Assembly: GCA_964508975.1 (NCBI GenBank)
Contig: CAZDVQ010000027.1
Coordinates: 1-56,169 of the forward strand
Reading direction: 5' to 3'
Length of the DNA stretch: 56,169 bases
Source: CAZDVQ01 sp964508975
GTDB taxonomy: Bacteria > Bacteroidota > Bacteroidia > Chitinophagales > Saprospiraceae
Shown: positions 22,969 to 31,318 of the stretch, one piece after another
How the letters are laid out: each line of letters begins with the position of its first letter
Position numbering within the stretch: position 1 is the stretch's first letter
Notes under the pieces: model-generated
Seen by the model: the letters and a program-made list of their open reading frames with translations, nothing else
Told to the model about the DNA's origin: nothing
The model's database searches: none
Translations under genes and position numbers: made by a program

Positions 22969-23041
22969 GGTACCTTAGCTCAGTTGGTAGAGCACAGGAC
23001 TGAAAATCCTGGTGTCCCCAGTTCGACCCTGGGAGGTACCA
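22969..23041 (+). tRNA. tRNA-Phe (GAA)
   Basis: A 73-base cloverleaf: acceptor stem GGTACCT pairs with AGGTACC, the D arm is AGCTCAGTTGGTAGAGC, the anticodon stem is CAGGA/TCCTG with GAA at 23002-23004 (position 34-36), and the T arm is CCAGTTCGACCCTGG. The discriminator is A; CCA is not encoded. It has its own promoter and terminator. Confidence 0.97.
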
Positions 23042-23048
23042 CAAAATC

Positions 23049-23083
23049 AAGCTTGATCAGTTTACTGGTCAAGCTTTTTTTAT
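23049..23083 (+). terminator. Rho-independent terminator of tRNA-Phe
   Basis: AAGCTTGA (23049-23056) pairs with TCAAGCTT (23069-23076), followed by a T-run. Confidence 0.88.
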
Positions 23084-23168
23084 TTAATGCTATAGAGTGG
23101 ATCATGTACTTTAGCTATTGCTGTGCGCACACTACGCCTAAATTCGATCAATACACGGCATCTCCATT

Positions 23169-23186
23169 TTGCGTATCAATACGCAA
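23169..23186. repeat. GCGTAT hairpin
   Basis: TTGCGTAT and ATACGCAA form a perfect 8-bp inverted repeat around CA. The same GCGTAT/ATACGC core is nested in R1 copies at 8263-8283 and about 45554-45572. Nothing else is seen in 23084-23231. Confidence 0.6.
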
Positions 23187-23231
23187 TTGTAGCAGCCTGA
23201 TGAAAGCGGAAAAATAGTTCGTGGATATGTC

Positions 23232-23612
23232 TTACAAACTCTTGTTCATCCGTGCTAGGAAGTAAATCTCGAACAACAGGTGTGCAAAGTAAACTAAGAA
23301 AAAAGGGATTATATATAGCTTGTCGGCGGGCTGCTGTACCTTGTCGTATACCAAGATAAACACCGCGCAAAGCAGCATCTTAAACCCGGTCGACAGCATG
23401 AATATATTGCTGAACATATTCGGGTCGGCACTTTTTAAGGCACGCGCACTGATCATGAATATAATTACCGAAAGGCTGCTGAGCATACCTAGGCCAACCC
23501 AGCCCAATATCTGATGCGCTTTGAAAACCGGAACCAAGTGAATCAAGAATAGCACAATAGCCGCCACCAGGGTGAATATGCCCAGTTGGGTTAGGAACGT
23601 TTTAAAATTCAT
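23232..23612 (-). CDS. Small membrane protein, AtpI-like (ATP synthase-associated type)
   Basis: A 126-residue protein with four hydrophobic helices. It follows AtpZ by 6 bases. In many Bacteroidota a small membrane protein of this size lies between atpZ and atpB and has been treated as an AtpI-like factor, so I use that as the best guess. Here no atpB follows: the next gene downstream is the oppositely oriented tRNA-Phe. Sequence motifs are weak and the function is unproven. Confidence 0.6.
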   Translation of the reverse strand: MNFKTFLTQLGIFTLVAAIVLFLIHLVPVFKAHQILGWVGLGMLSSLSVIIFMISARALKSADPNMFSNIFMLSTGFKMLLCAVFILVYDKVQQPADKLYIIPFFLVYFAHLLFEIYFLARMNKSL

Positions 23613-23618
23613 GTGGTA

Positions 23619-23852
23619 TCAGGAATCCTTGAGTAATTGTTTTAAGGTACTGAACAAGGCGCCAAGCACACCAAACAAGGACAGGAATACTGTAAACCAA
23701 GGTGTGCTTAACGCCATGCGTTTGTCTATAAATTGCCCCAGCAAGGTACACACGGTTATAACGCCGCCCATCTGAAAGGCTAGCCCCGCGTATTTCAAGT
23801 AAGCCCTAGCCGGCTTGGTTTTGCTGGATGTTGACTGATTTTCTGGCGCCAT
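23619..23852 (-). CDS. atpZ: AtpZ/AtpI-family ATP synthase assembly protein
   Basis: 77-residue inner-membrane protein of the AtpZ/AtpI family, linked to F1Fo ATP synthase assembly or Mg2+ supply. It has the family's two-helix hairpin: YLKYAGLAFQMGGVITVCTL and WFTVFLSLFGVLGALFSTL, separated by GQFIDKRM. The ATG at 23852 (MAPENQST) lies inside the end of the bactofilin gene, a 47-base overlap in a different frame. The rest of the synthase operon is absent from the window. Confidence 0.8.
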   Translation of the reverse strand: MAPENQSTSSKTKPARAYLKYAGLAFQMGGVITVCTLLGQFIDKRMALSTPWFTVFLSLFGVLGALFSTLKQLLKDS

Positions 23853-24240
23853 CTGCTCCTGAATTTGCTGGTGCTTTGCCCATGCTACAGTGGCCCGTAA
23901 ACACGGCTCCTGCTTCAACAATGAGTTTGGCGGTTTGTATTTTACCGTTTATTTTGGCTGATTGACGAAGGTTCAACAGGTTGTCGACAAATATATCGCC
24001 CTCTACTTGGCCCTCAATTACAGCATCTTTACAGCGGATTGTACCCGTGATGTAACCTGTAGCACCAATAACTACTTTCGCATCGCAAAAGAGTTGGCCT
24101 TCAATCCTACCGTCGATACGGATATCGCTTTCAGAACGTACTTCACCTTTCACAACGGTGCCTTTTACCAAGCTGTTGTGTGATACTCCGCCCATCGCCG
24201 TGCGGGTTGTCTCGTTTTTACTACCTCCGAACATTGACAT
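23806..24240 (-). CDS. Bactofilin
   Basis: Cytoskeletal polymer-forming protein of 144 residues. The core (about 20-120) is a right-handed beta-helix with the typical rungs: SLVKGTVVKGEVRSESDIRI, DGRIEGQLFCDAKVVIG, GTIRCKDAVIEGQVEGDIFV, GKIQTAKLIVEAGAVFTGHC. It lies 18 bases after an M23 peptidase gene, a pairing known from several phyla in which the bactofilin places a peptidoglycan hydrolase. The end overlaps atpZ by 47 bases. Confidence 0.92.
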   Translation of the reverse strand: MSMFGGSKNETTRTAMGGVSHNSLVKGTVVKGEVRSESDIRIDGRIEGQLFCDAKVVIGATGYITGTIRCKDAVIEGQVEGDIFVDNLLNLRQSAKINGKIQTAKLIVEAGAVFTGHCSMGKAPANSGADGARKSVNIQQNQAG

Positions 24241-24258
24241 ACTAAATGGTTTTCTTAT

Positions 24259-25146
24259 TTAAAAAGAAATGTATTGCGTTGGGTTAACGGGTTGGCCGTT
24301 GTGCCATAACTCAAAGTGCAAGTGCGGCCCAGATGTGTTGTGCCCACTGTCGCCTATAATGGCAATAGCTTCCCCTGTTTGGACAAAGCTACCAACTTTT
24401 TTCAATAATGCTGAGTTATGCTTGTAAAATGATATGAAATTATTTCGGTGCTGTACCGCAATCACATATCCATCCTCGTAAGTCCAGGATGCTTCAATCA
24501 CCGTACCTTGCAAAGCAGCGCTCACCGGTGCATCTTTTACATCGGCCAAATCAATGCCATAATGGCCTTTCTCTGCCGAGAATGGATCCGTTACAAAAGC
24601 CGATTTAGACAATGGCGAATAGAAATTGCGCTCCTCCGTCATCGTCAAGCCTTGGTACCTTGAAAAGCTCAGTTGGCCGGCACTGCGTTGGGCTTCCAAG
24701 CGCTCGCGAACGTTCTGCAACTCTGGGCTTTCTTCCGGTATGTCGCTCAAAGAGTAATTCGGGGCTGCCGTTGAGTCTTTCGCATAGTTCAACTCGGTAT
24801 CCAACTGCGTAATGTCGTCGGTGTTCATTTTGCCTACCTGCTTGATAAACAGGTCTTGTTGCTCCAGCAATTCCTCCAGCGAGTCTACTTGCTCGGCTTG
24901 TGCAATAATCGTTTCCCGCGTGTTGGCATCGCCGTAACCTGGTATCGAATATTTCAAACCGGTGAACATGAACAGTAACGACACAAAAATGGTAATCAGT
25001 ACCACTATGGAACTGACCAACATGTAAATATTAAAGCGCGACAAACGGTACGAGGTCACCTCCTCAAAGGTGTCCTCGCGCATCACGACCAGGCGGTACT
25101 TGTGGTGCAGCTTGCTTTTTTTCGCGGGTTTGGCGGTGTTTTCCAT
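24259..25146 (-). CDS. Membrane-anchored M23 (LytM-type) peptidoglycan endopeptidase
   Basis: Predicted cell-wall hydrolase. 295 residues: a basic cytosolic N terminus, one membrane helix at about 40-62, a periplasmic coiled region (80-160), and an M23 domain at about 185-290. Zinc ligands are H195 and D199 (HYGID) and H277 in HLH; H243 (YKH) and H275 complete the site, so it should be active. Upstream partner of bactofilin in the same operon; by analogy the bactofilin could localise it for cell-shape control. The first 30 residues (KYRLVVMREDTFEEVTSYRL) are conserved in Bacteroidota M23 proteins of this type. Confidence 0.93.
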   Translation of the reverse strand: MENTAKPAKKSKLHHKYRLVVMREDTFEEVTSYRLSRFNIYMLVSSIVVLITIFVSLLFMFTGLKYSIPGYGDANTRETIIAQAEQVDSLEELLEQQDLFIKQVGKMNTDDITQLDTELNYAKDSTAAPNYSLSDIPEESPELQNVRERLEAQRSAGQLSFSRYQGLTMTEERNFYSPLSKSAFVTDPFSAEKGHYGIDLADVKDAPVSAALQGTVIEASWTYEDGYVIAVQHRNNFISFYKHNSALLKKVGSFVQTGEAIAIIGDSGHNTSGPHLHFELWHNGQPVNPTQYISF

Positions 25147-25361
25147 TTATTCGTTCGTCAATACAACCCCTACAACAAAAAAATTACACTTTCAGATGCA
25201 GGGCATTTACGTTTAAACACAATAATTTTGGGTAATAAACGCTTATAATGGCTGAAAATCGGCTCAAAATTACGAATTTTGTCCGTTGAATCGCTGAATT
25301 TCAGCTTTATTTTAAATTATTACTTGACCCAATCCACAACGGATACGTTTTTTTCGTTGTT

Positions 25362-25490
25362 TGTTTTGGGCGCGCCGGCTTCGCCGTCAGGTGCTTCCAG
25401 GCTCGCTGTTCGCTCGGCCCTCCCATGCGGTCGGGCGCACCTACGGTGCCCTTCCAGCCCCTTCGCGCAACAGGCCTACAAGTTTTGTCT
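25362..25490 (+). repeat. R1 mosaic GC-rich intergenic repeat (copy 8)
   Basis: TTTTGGGCGCGCCGGCTTCG, a GGCTTCGCC hairpin, then GGCTCGCTGTTCGCTCGGCC and GCGGTCGGGCGC with hairpin GCGCACCTACGGTGCCC. Between divergent M23 and SprE/PorW-like genes; the rest of 25147-25525 shows no gene. Confidence 0.8.
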
Positions 25491-25525
25491 TCAACAAGCC
25501 ACTTGGCTTCAACCTATACGCTTTC

Positions 25526-28462
25526 ATGAATAAAAATTTCGCGCTCGCTATCCTACTCCGTCAAACAGCAATGGCTCTGTTGCTCTTGACCGCCTTGGCA
25601 GCCCTCCCCCAGCAAGCTGTTGCTCAAAACCGCAATGTCAAGTCTTCGGCACTCAAACGCTGGTGGCACGACATGAACTCTCGCTATAACGGTTATTACA
25701 ACGCTAAATTGCGCTTGCTCAAAAGTATCGAAACACTCGAGACTGGTTCTAAAGATAATTACAACCAAGTATTGTCTTTATATCCTGCCACTACCGCCCC
25801 CGACGCTAAATCAGTGTCTGGCCCGCTCGATGAAGCTATCAAAAAATGTGTGGTGCTGCTTGAAATCCACCGCCCGCATACCAAATGGGCCGATGATGCA
25901 TACATGATTATCGGTATGTCAGAATTCATCAAGAAGGAATACGAAAAGTCGGAAAAAACCTTCAAATACGTCTCCATCAAGTATGATCCGGAGAAACCCA
26001 TCAGTGAAATGACCAAGGCTGAACGCGAAAAGGCTAAAAAAGAAGCTAAACGCGCTGCCAAACGCAAAAAATTGGACAAGGAAAAAACAGCCAAGGAAAA
26101 GAAAAAAGATAAGGAAAAAGCTGCCAAGGCCAAGAAAAAAGCCCGCAAAAAAGCCGCTAAACAGAAAAAGAAGAAAAGCAACAGCAAGGATAACCGTGCC
26201 TACTCTAAAGACGGCGTAGTAACCACGCCTAAACCTACCCCTGCTCCTCCAACACCACCAAGCCCAACCGAAGATCCCGAGCAGAAAAAGAAAAAGGAAG
26301 AAGATAAAAAATACTTCCTCAAACATAAACCTGTGAAACAACAAGCTATCCTCTGGATGGCTAAATCGCTGGTAGAACAAGGCGATTACCAAACCGCCGA
26401 AAGCTGGCTCACCCGACTTGAAGGTGTGCCCAACTTGTTTAAAAAGGTTGAAGCCGAAATCAATATCGTTCGGGCGCACAGTTTTATTACCCAAAAGGAA
26501 TATGCACTGGCTATTGAACCCCTTGAAAAAGGGATAAAACTCACTAAAAACAAAGCCAAAAAAACACGCTACTATTACGTGTTGGGTCAATTGTACGCCA
26601 AGCAAAACGAAGCTCAAAAGGCTGCCTTTGCTTTCCGTAAGGCATATAAAATGAAAGCAAGCTTTGAGATGGACTTCAACGCTCGCCTCAACGCCTCGCT
26701 CAACGAAGCCGATGGCAATGCGCCTAAAGCCCTTAGCGCCATCAAACGCATGTTGGCCGAAAGTAAAAACGAGGAGTATTTTGACCAGCTTTACTTCGCG
26801 ATGGCCAAAATTGACATGAGTACCGGTGCCAAGGACGAAGGCATTGCGCACTATAAAAAATCAATTGCTGTCAACAAAGGCAACCAGGTTCAAAAAACGG
26901 AATCCTACTATGCCCTGGCCGAAATCTACCGCGAAGACAACGATTTTGTCAATGCCGTAAAATACTACGATAGCACACTTATCGCCCTCGACAAAAAAGA
27001 CGAGCGCCACCCGATTGTCCAAACGTATGTTGATAATCTACGTGGTATCGCTACTGCGTTGGAAACCATTCAACTTCAAGATAGCCTCTTGCGTATCTCT
27101 GCCATGACAGAAGAAGAGCAAAAAGAATTGGCCAAAAAAATCAAAAAGGAAAACCTCAAAGCAGCTATTGCGAACTCCAACAAAGGAGCAGCCGTTGCCA
27201 ATGCGCCTACCGCTGGTGTAAACGTGGCCGCCAACGTTTTGGCGCAATCACAATTCCCAATTTTCGAGGAGAAATCGAAGGTTAAAGGCCAACGTGACTT
27301 CCAACGCAAGTGGAATAACCGCCCCTTGGCCGATAACTGGCGCCGGGCCAATACTGGTACCATCAACACCGATGGAGGAAATGATGCTGTAGCTAGTAAC
27401 GGTACCGAAATCGAGGGCATCATCATCACGCAGAAAGAGGTAGAAACCCTGTTGAAAGGTGTGCCAAGAACCGCCGAAGAGGTTAAGGCCGCCAACGGTA
27501 AAATTGCCGACGCATATTTCAGCTTGGGTAAATTATACCGTGAAAAACTCAGCGATAACCGTCGTGCAAAAGCGGCTTTGCTCGAGTTACAGCGCCGCTA
27601 CCCCGACGATAAAAATGCAGAACAAACGCTTTTCTTCTTGTACCTCATTTGCCTAGAAGATCGCGATAACGCCTGCATGGAGCAGTACAAGCAAATTATT
27701 CTAGGCCGATTCCCCGAGGGCAACATTGCCAAGTCGTTACGCGACCCTAATTTTGCCATGGGCGAAAAAGCCAAGGAGCAACAATTAGAATCTTATTACA
27801 AAGATGTGTATACCGATGTGATGGACACCAAGGCCTACGACATCGCATTTGAGAAAATTTCAAAAGTGGATAACCTCTTTGGCAAAGACAATGCTTTGAA
27901 GGCTAAGTTTGCTTTGCTAGAAGCCTTTTGCATTGGGGCATTACAGGGTAAAACGCCTTACATCGCAGCCTTGAAAGGCGTAAAAGTAGGCTTCCCGAAT
28001 ACCGATGAAGCCAAACGTGCCACTGACTTGCTTAAATTCTTGGACGAGGATGATGCTACAAGCACTCCTACGCCTGATAAAGGCGCCACCGCCAGTACAT
28101 CTACCTTCAGTTTTAACCCTACCCAAGAACACTACGTTTTTGTATGGATTAAAGAGGATGCCTCGAAAATAGAAGCCGTTAAAAAGAGTATTTCAGATTA
28201 CAACCAGAAGTACCATGCTTTGAAGAACCTCAAGCTGGCCGGTATCATGTTGAGTTCAGATGCTCCATCGGTAACGGTACGTCGATTTGATAATGCACAA
28301 AAATCAGTTGATTACCTCAAAGAGGTGGTGATGAGCCCAGAGTTTATCCCTGCTGGTTTGAAAGTAAGTGTCATGGTGGTGTCGCAGGATAATTACCGTG
28401 TACTCCTGCAAAAACGGGAGCTTCAAGCTTACGAGGACTTTTTCAAGGAGACTTACAAATAA
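25526..28462 (+). CDS. SprE/PorW-like TPR protein (T9SS accessory)
   Basis: A 978-residue exported TPR protein. Its N-terminal part after the signal (WWHDMNSRYNGYYNAKLRLL ... DNYNQVLSLYP) strongly resembles SprE/PorW, which support the T9SS motor. TPRs cover much of about 310-570 and 690-800. Two features are odd. The signal peptide ends AVAQ with no lipobox Cys, whereas PorW is a lipoprotein. There is also a Lys/Ala/Glu run over about 155-215, followed by a Pro-rich linker (KPTPAPPTPPSPTEDP) and a second KKKKEEDKK run. The ATG at 25526 is chosen for the signal peptide; upstream sequence in frame is R1 repeat. The T9SS cargo at 8482-9372 fits this assignment. Confidence 0.75.
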   Translation: MNKNFALAILLRQTAMALLLLTALAALPQQAVAQNRNVKSSALKRWWHDMNSRYNGYYNAKLRLLKSIETLETGSKDNYNQVLSLYPATTAPDAKSVSGPLDEAIKKCVVLLEIHRPHTKWADDAYMIIGMSEFIKKEYEKSEKTFKYVSIKYDPEKPISEMTKAEREKAKKEAKRAAKRKKLDKEKTAKEKKKDKEKAAKAKKKARKKAAKQKKKKSNSKDNRAYSKDGVVTTPKPTPAPPTPPSPTEDPEQKKKKEEDKKYFLKHKPVKQQAILWMAKSLVEQGDYQTAESWLTRLEGVPNLFKKVEAEINIVRAHSFITQKEYALAIEPLEKGIKLTKNKAKKTRYYYVLGQLYAKQNEAQKAAFAFRKAYKMKASFEMDFNARLNASLNEADGNAPKALSAIKRMLAESKNEEYFDQLYFAMAKIDMSTGAKDEGIAHYKKSIAVNKGNQVQKTESYYALAEIYREDNDFVNAVKYYDSTLIALDKKDERHPIVQTYVDNLRGIATALETIQLQDSLLRISAMTEEEQKELAKKIKKENLKAAIANSNKGAAVANAPTAGVNVAANVLAQSQFPIFEEKSKVKGQRDFQRKWNNRPLADNWRRANTGTINTDGGNDAVASNGTEIEGIIITQKEVETLLKGVPRTAEEVKAANGKIADAYFSLGKLYREKLSDNRRAKAALLELQRRYPDDKNAEQTLFFLYLICLEDRDNACMEQYKQIILGRFPEGNIAKSLRDPNFAMGEKAKEQQLESYYKDVYTDVMDTKAYDIAFEKISKVDNLFGKDNALKAKFALLEAFCIGALQGKTPYIAALKGVKVGFPNTDEAKRATDLLKFLDEDDATSTPTPDKGATASTSTFSFNPTQEHYVFVWIKEDASKIEAVKKSISDYNQKYHALKNLKLAGIMLSSDAPSVTVRRFDNAQKSVDYLKEVVMSPEFIPAGLKVSVMVVSQDNYRVLLQKRELQAYEDFFKETYK

Positions 28463-28474
28463 GGCAAGCCCAAC

Positions 28475-28590
28475 GCGTGAGCTGCTTGGAGGGCAGCCGA
28501 GCGTAGCGAGGCTGGTGCCCTTGGGCACCGAGCGAATAGCGAGCCCGGAAAGGAGCGACCCGACAGCGCAACGCGCTGAAGGGGCACGCC
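28475..28590 (-). repeat. R1 mosaic GC-rich intergenic repeat (copy 9)
   Basis: Minus-strand reading: GGCGTGCCCCTTCAGCGCG, GTTGCGCTGTCGGGTCGCTC, GGGCTCGCTATTCGCTCGG and hairpins TGCCCAAGGGCA and GCCTCGCTACGCTCGGC. It lacks the long T-tract. Confidence 0.75.
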
Positions 28591-28688
28591 AACATAAATA
28601 AAATGCTTATGGCCCGAACAAGAACGGGCGTTTAGGGTTAGAGTACTTGCATTTTTGCAAGTTTAACCACTCAAATTATTTGTTTAGC

Positions 28689-29117
28689 ATGGACCAAAAC
28701 CCCATAGACAAAGATAAAGTTGCCGAAAACCCCGGTCTGTTGCCCTACGCCCACACTGTGGGAGGAGCGTTGATAAAGCCGATGGACAAAGGCCGGACGA
28801 AGGGTTTAGCCGTTGAGGCGATGCGGCAGCAAACCAACATGCAGCTAGACCAGATTAAGCGCCAGATGGAGCTTTTGGCCGAACAAGCCCGTAAAATTGC
28901 TGACCGAATTGAGATATCGGAAAGTATTTACGGTGCAGATATGAACTTTAAACCACTCATAGGCCACATGTACCACTTGTACGAGCGGGCCGATGGCGTT
29001 AGGGTATTATCGATGATTGGCCCAAGGGAATGGGGGCGTAGCTTCCCGTTCGAGTCGTTTATTGCATCCGTTCAGCTGCTGGCTGACCACACCTGGGAAA
29101 TATTGGAAACTGCATGA
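28689..29117 (+). CDS. DUF2452 protein
   Basis: 142-residue cytosolic protein of the DUF2452 family, widespread in Bacteroidota and of unknown function. The family pattern is complete: NPIDKDKVAENPGLLPYAHT at the N terminus, then DQIKRQMELLAEQARKIADR and YHLYERADG. The ATG at 28689 starts the conserved part. Its stop overlaps the start of the PNP gene (ATGA), and PNP likewise overlaps aroA, so all three are translationally coupled. A palindrome CTTGCATTTTTGCAAG lies about 45 bases upstream. Confidence 0.88.
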   Translation: MDQNPIDKDKVAENPGLLPYAHTVGGALIKPMDKGRTKGLAVEAMRQQTNMQLDQIKRQMELLAEQARKIADRIEISESIYGADMNFKPLIGHMYHLYERADGVRVLSMIGPREWGRSFPFESFIASVQLLADHTWEILETA

Positions 29118-29944
29118 TACCTTTAGGATACGACGAAATAGTGGCCAGCGCGGCGTTTTTGCGCGAAAAGACCGCTGGTTTTGAGCCTGAAATAGGGCTC
29201 ATACTGGGCACTGGTTTGGGTCATCTTGCCGACGCTATCAAAGCGGAATACGTTATACCTTATGGAGAAATACCGCATTTTCCGGTATCTACGGTGCAAA
29301 GTCATGCTGGACAGTTGATGTTTGGCACTTTGTCGGGCAAGCGTGTAGTGGCCATGCAAGGGCGTTTCCATTATTATGAAGGTTACAGCATGCAACAGAT
29401 TACCTTCCCTGTGCGGGTGATGCGGATGCTTGGAGCGCATAGTTTGTTTATTTCTAGTGCTGTAGGGAGCACCAACGCCAATATCGAGGCTGGAGATGTT
29501 GTTTTTGTGAGGGACCACATCAACTTGATGGGCAATAATCCCTTACGGGGCGCCAACGATGATAGATTAGGCCCTAGGTTCCCAGATATGCTTAAAACCT
29601 ATGATGCCGATTTAATTCACATGGCCTACGAGCTGTCGCACGAGCACGCAATACGCGCGCACAAAGGCGTTTACGTGGCTTTTGCCGGGCCAAACTTAGA
29701 AACCCCAGCGGAGTACGAGTATTTGAACCGGATAGGTGGCGACGTGGTTGGTATGTCGACAGTACCTGAAGTATTGGTGGCCAAGCACGCCGGCATGAAA
29801 ATATTTGTGGCGGCAGTCGTGGCGAACAAAAGCTTCCCTATTGATGAAATCAAGGAGGTTAGTGTGGATGATGTGATAAAAACCGTTGGCCATGTTAGCC
29901 CGAAGTTAAGTAACTTGCTGCAAGCGCTACTATTGCGTTTATGA
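29114..29944 (+). CDS. Purine nucleoside phosphorylase (trimeric type)
   Basis: Cytosolic purine salvage: cleaves inosine and guanosine with phosphate. 276 residues, typical of the trimeric PNP I family. LILGTGLGHLAD forms the phosphate loop, MQGRFHYYEGY holds the phosphate-binding His, AGPNLETPAEY has the base-binding Glu, VGMSTVPEV and VANKSF complete the nucleoside site. The usual TNAAGG(L/V)N block reads SSAVGSTN here, keeping the Ala and Gly but changing four other positions. Start and stop both overlap neighbours by four bases (DUF2452 and aroA). Confidence 0.94.
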   Translation: MIPLGYDEIVASAAFLREKTAGFEPEIGLILGTGLGHLADAIKAEYVIPYGEIPHFPVSTVQSHAGQLMFGTLSGKRVVAMQGRFHYYEGYSMQQITFPVRVMRMLGAHSLFISSAVGSTNANIEAGDVVFVRDHINLMGNNPLRGANDDRLGPRFPDMLKTYDADLIHMAYELSHEHAIRAHKGVYVAFAGPNLETPAEYEYLNRIGGDVVGMSTVPEVLVAKHAGMKIFVAAVVANKSFPIDEIKEVSVDDVIKTVGHVSPKLSNLLQALLLRL

Positions 29945-31185
29945 GTGCGAGCTGGGTTAAAATACTGGCACCAGAAGGGGCAGTACTCAAGGGAGAGGTT
30001 TGTTTGCCTTCATCGAAAAGCATTAGCAATAGGGCCTTGATTATCCAAGCTATGCAAGCAGGTGTTGAAATTGAAGGGCTGTCGGATGCTGCTGATACGG
30101 TGGTCTTGAAGCGCCTATTACAAGAAGATGGCTTGGTATATGATGTTGGTCCAGCAGGCACCAGTTTCAGGTTTTTAACGGCTTATCTAGCCTTTAAGCC
30201 GGGTAGTCAAATATTAACGGGCTCGGTGAGGATGTTCCAGCGGCCAATTGCCCCTTTGGTAGATGCTTTAAAGCAGTTAGGGGCCGATATTGAGTACCTT
30301 GGGGAGGAAGGATACCCGCCATTAAAAATAAATACACCACAAAATTGTGACAATATTGACTGGATAGAAATTAACGCAGGGGTTAGTAGTCAATTTATAT
30401 CTGCCTTGCTGTTGATTGGGCCAAATTTGCCGAATGGTCTAAAACTAAAGCTTGCGGGCCCTGTAGTATCAGATAGTTACATTGATATGACCTGTGCGTT
30501 AATGTCATATTTTGGTGCAAAGGTACAGCGAGAAGCGGATAGGATTCAAGTTGAAGCAGGCTCATACAAGGCTCGGAAATTAAGGGTTGAAGCGGATTGG
30601 TCGGCTGCTTCATATTTTTACGCGATGGCTGCCCTTGCAGGGAATGTAGACCTTAAACTGTTGAATTTGAGCGAAAAAAGTTTGCAAGGTGACGCGATAA
30701 CGGTAACCTTGATGCAACATTTTGGCATAATATCCGTAGAAGATGAGTATGGATTAAATCTTAGAAGAGAGCGAGTCCACCTAAAACCGTTTGAATACAA
30801 CTTCAACAGCTGTCCAGATTTAGCGCAAACCTTTGCGGTACTTTGTGCCGCGGCAGGTATAAAAGCAACACTGAAGGGCCTGGAAACGTTGAAGATAAAA
30901 GAAACCGATCGCGGCTTGGCCTTGGTAGAAGTACTCAGCCAATTCGGGATTGATTTTGTGCGTGACACGGCCAGCTTAAGCCTTTCAGGTTCTTTTCACC
31001 CGAACTCTGCTTATAGCATTCCAAGCTACGACGACCACCGGATGGCCATGGCATTTGCAGCTTTAGCTTTAGTACAAGGTCAAGTCACGATACAAAATCC
31101 TACAGTAGTGGATAAATCGTTCCCGAAGTTTTGGGAACAATTAGACCTACTTGGGTTTCGTTTAACGTTTTCAGGGACAGTTTAA
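29941..31185 (+). CDS. aroA: 3-phosphoshikimate 1-carboxyvinyltransferase (EPSP synthase)
   Basis: Sixth step of the shikimate pathway, joining PEP to shikimate-3-phosphate; cytosolic. 414 residues. Motifs: LPSSKSISNRALI with the PEP/S3P-binding Lys and Ser, GPAGTSFRFL (the glycine loop where most enzymes have GNAGT), LKIKETDR, and SYDDHRMAMAFA. The first glycine-loop residues (DVGPAGTSFR instead of NAGTA) follow the pattern seen in Bacteroidota. Last gene of a coupled trio; its base composition is more AT-rich than its neighbours. Confidence 0.94.
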   Translation: MSASWVKILAPEGAVLKGEVCLPSSKSISNRALIIQAMQAGVEIEGLSDAADTVVLKRLLQEDGLVYDVGPAGTSFRFLTAYLAFKPGSQILTGSVRMFQRPIAPLVDALKQLGADIEYLGEEGYPPLKINTPQNCDNIDWIEINAGVSSQFISALLLIGPNLPNGLKLKLAGPVVSDSYIDMTCALMSYFGAKVQREADRIQVEAGSYKARKLRVEADWSAASYFYAMAALAGNVDLKLLNLSEKSLQGDAITVTLMQHFGIISVEDEYGLNLRRERVHLKPFEYNFNSCPDLAQTFAVLCAAAGIKATLKGLETLKIKETDRGLALVEVLSQFGIDFVRDTASLSLSGSFHPNSAYSIPSYDDHRMAMAFAALALVQGQVTIQNPTVVDKSFPKFWEQLDLLGFRLTFSGTV

Positions 31186-31281
31186 GGTATAGCAATCAAC
31201 TTGGCCTAAATTTGTCACAATAGATTAATCCGTGACAGTCAATTCGTTGGCTGGTATTTAGACATATCCTACACTTCTCCC

Positions 31282-31289
31282 TAATTTTG
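31282..31289 (+). promoter_or_regulatory. Possible promoter of the caspase-papain pair
   Basis: TAATTTTG fits the -7 consensus, with TTTAG about 20 bases upstream as an imperfect -33 box, 37 bases before the ATG. Confidence 0.45.
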
Positions 31290-31318
31290 TATTTTTGTCT
31301 TATTAAAAGTCAAAACAC

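Noticed and set aside
25919..26851. 310-codon open frame antisense to the SprE/PorW-like gene
   Set aside because: Its Phe/Leu-rich product is the complement of the Lys-rich coding run; the plus-strand gene has a signal peptide and family match.
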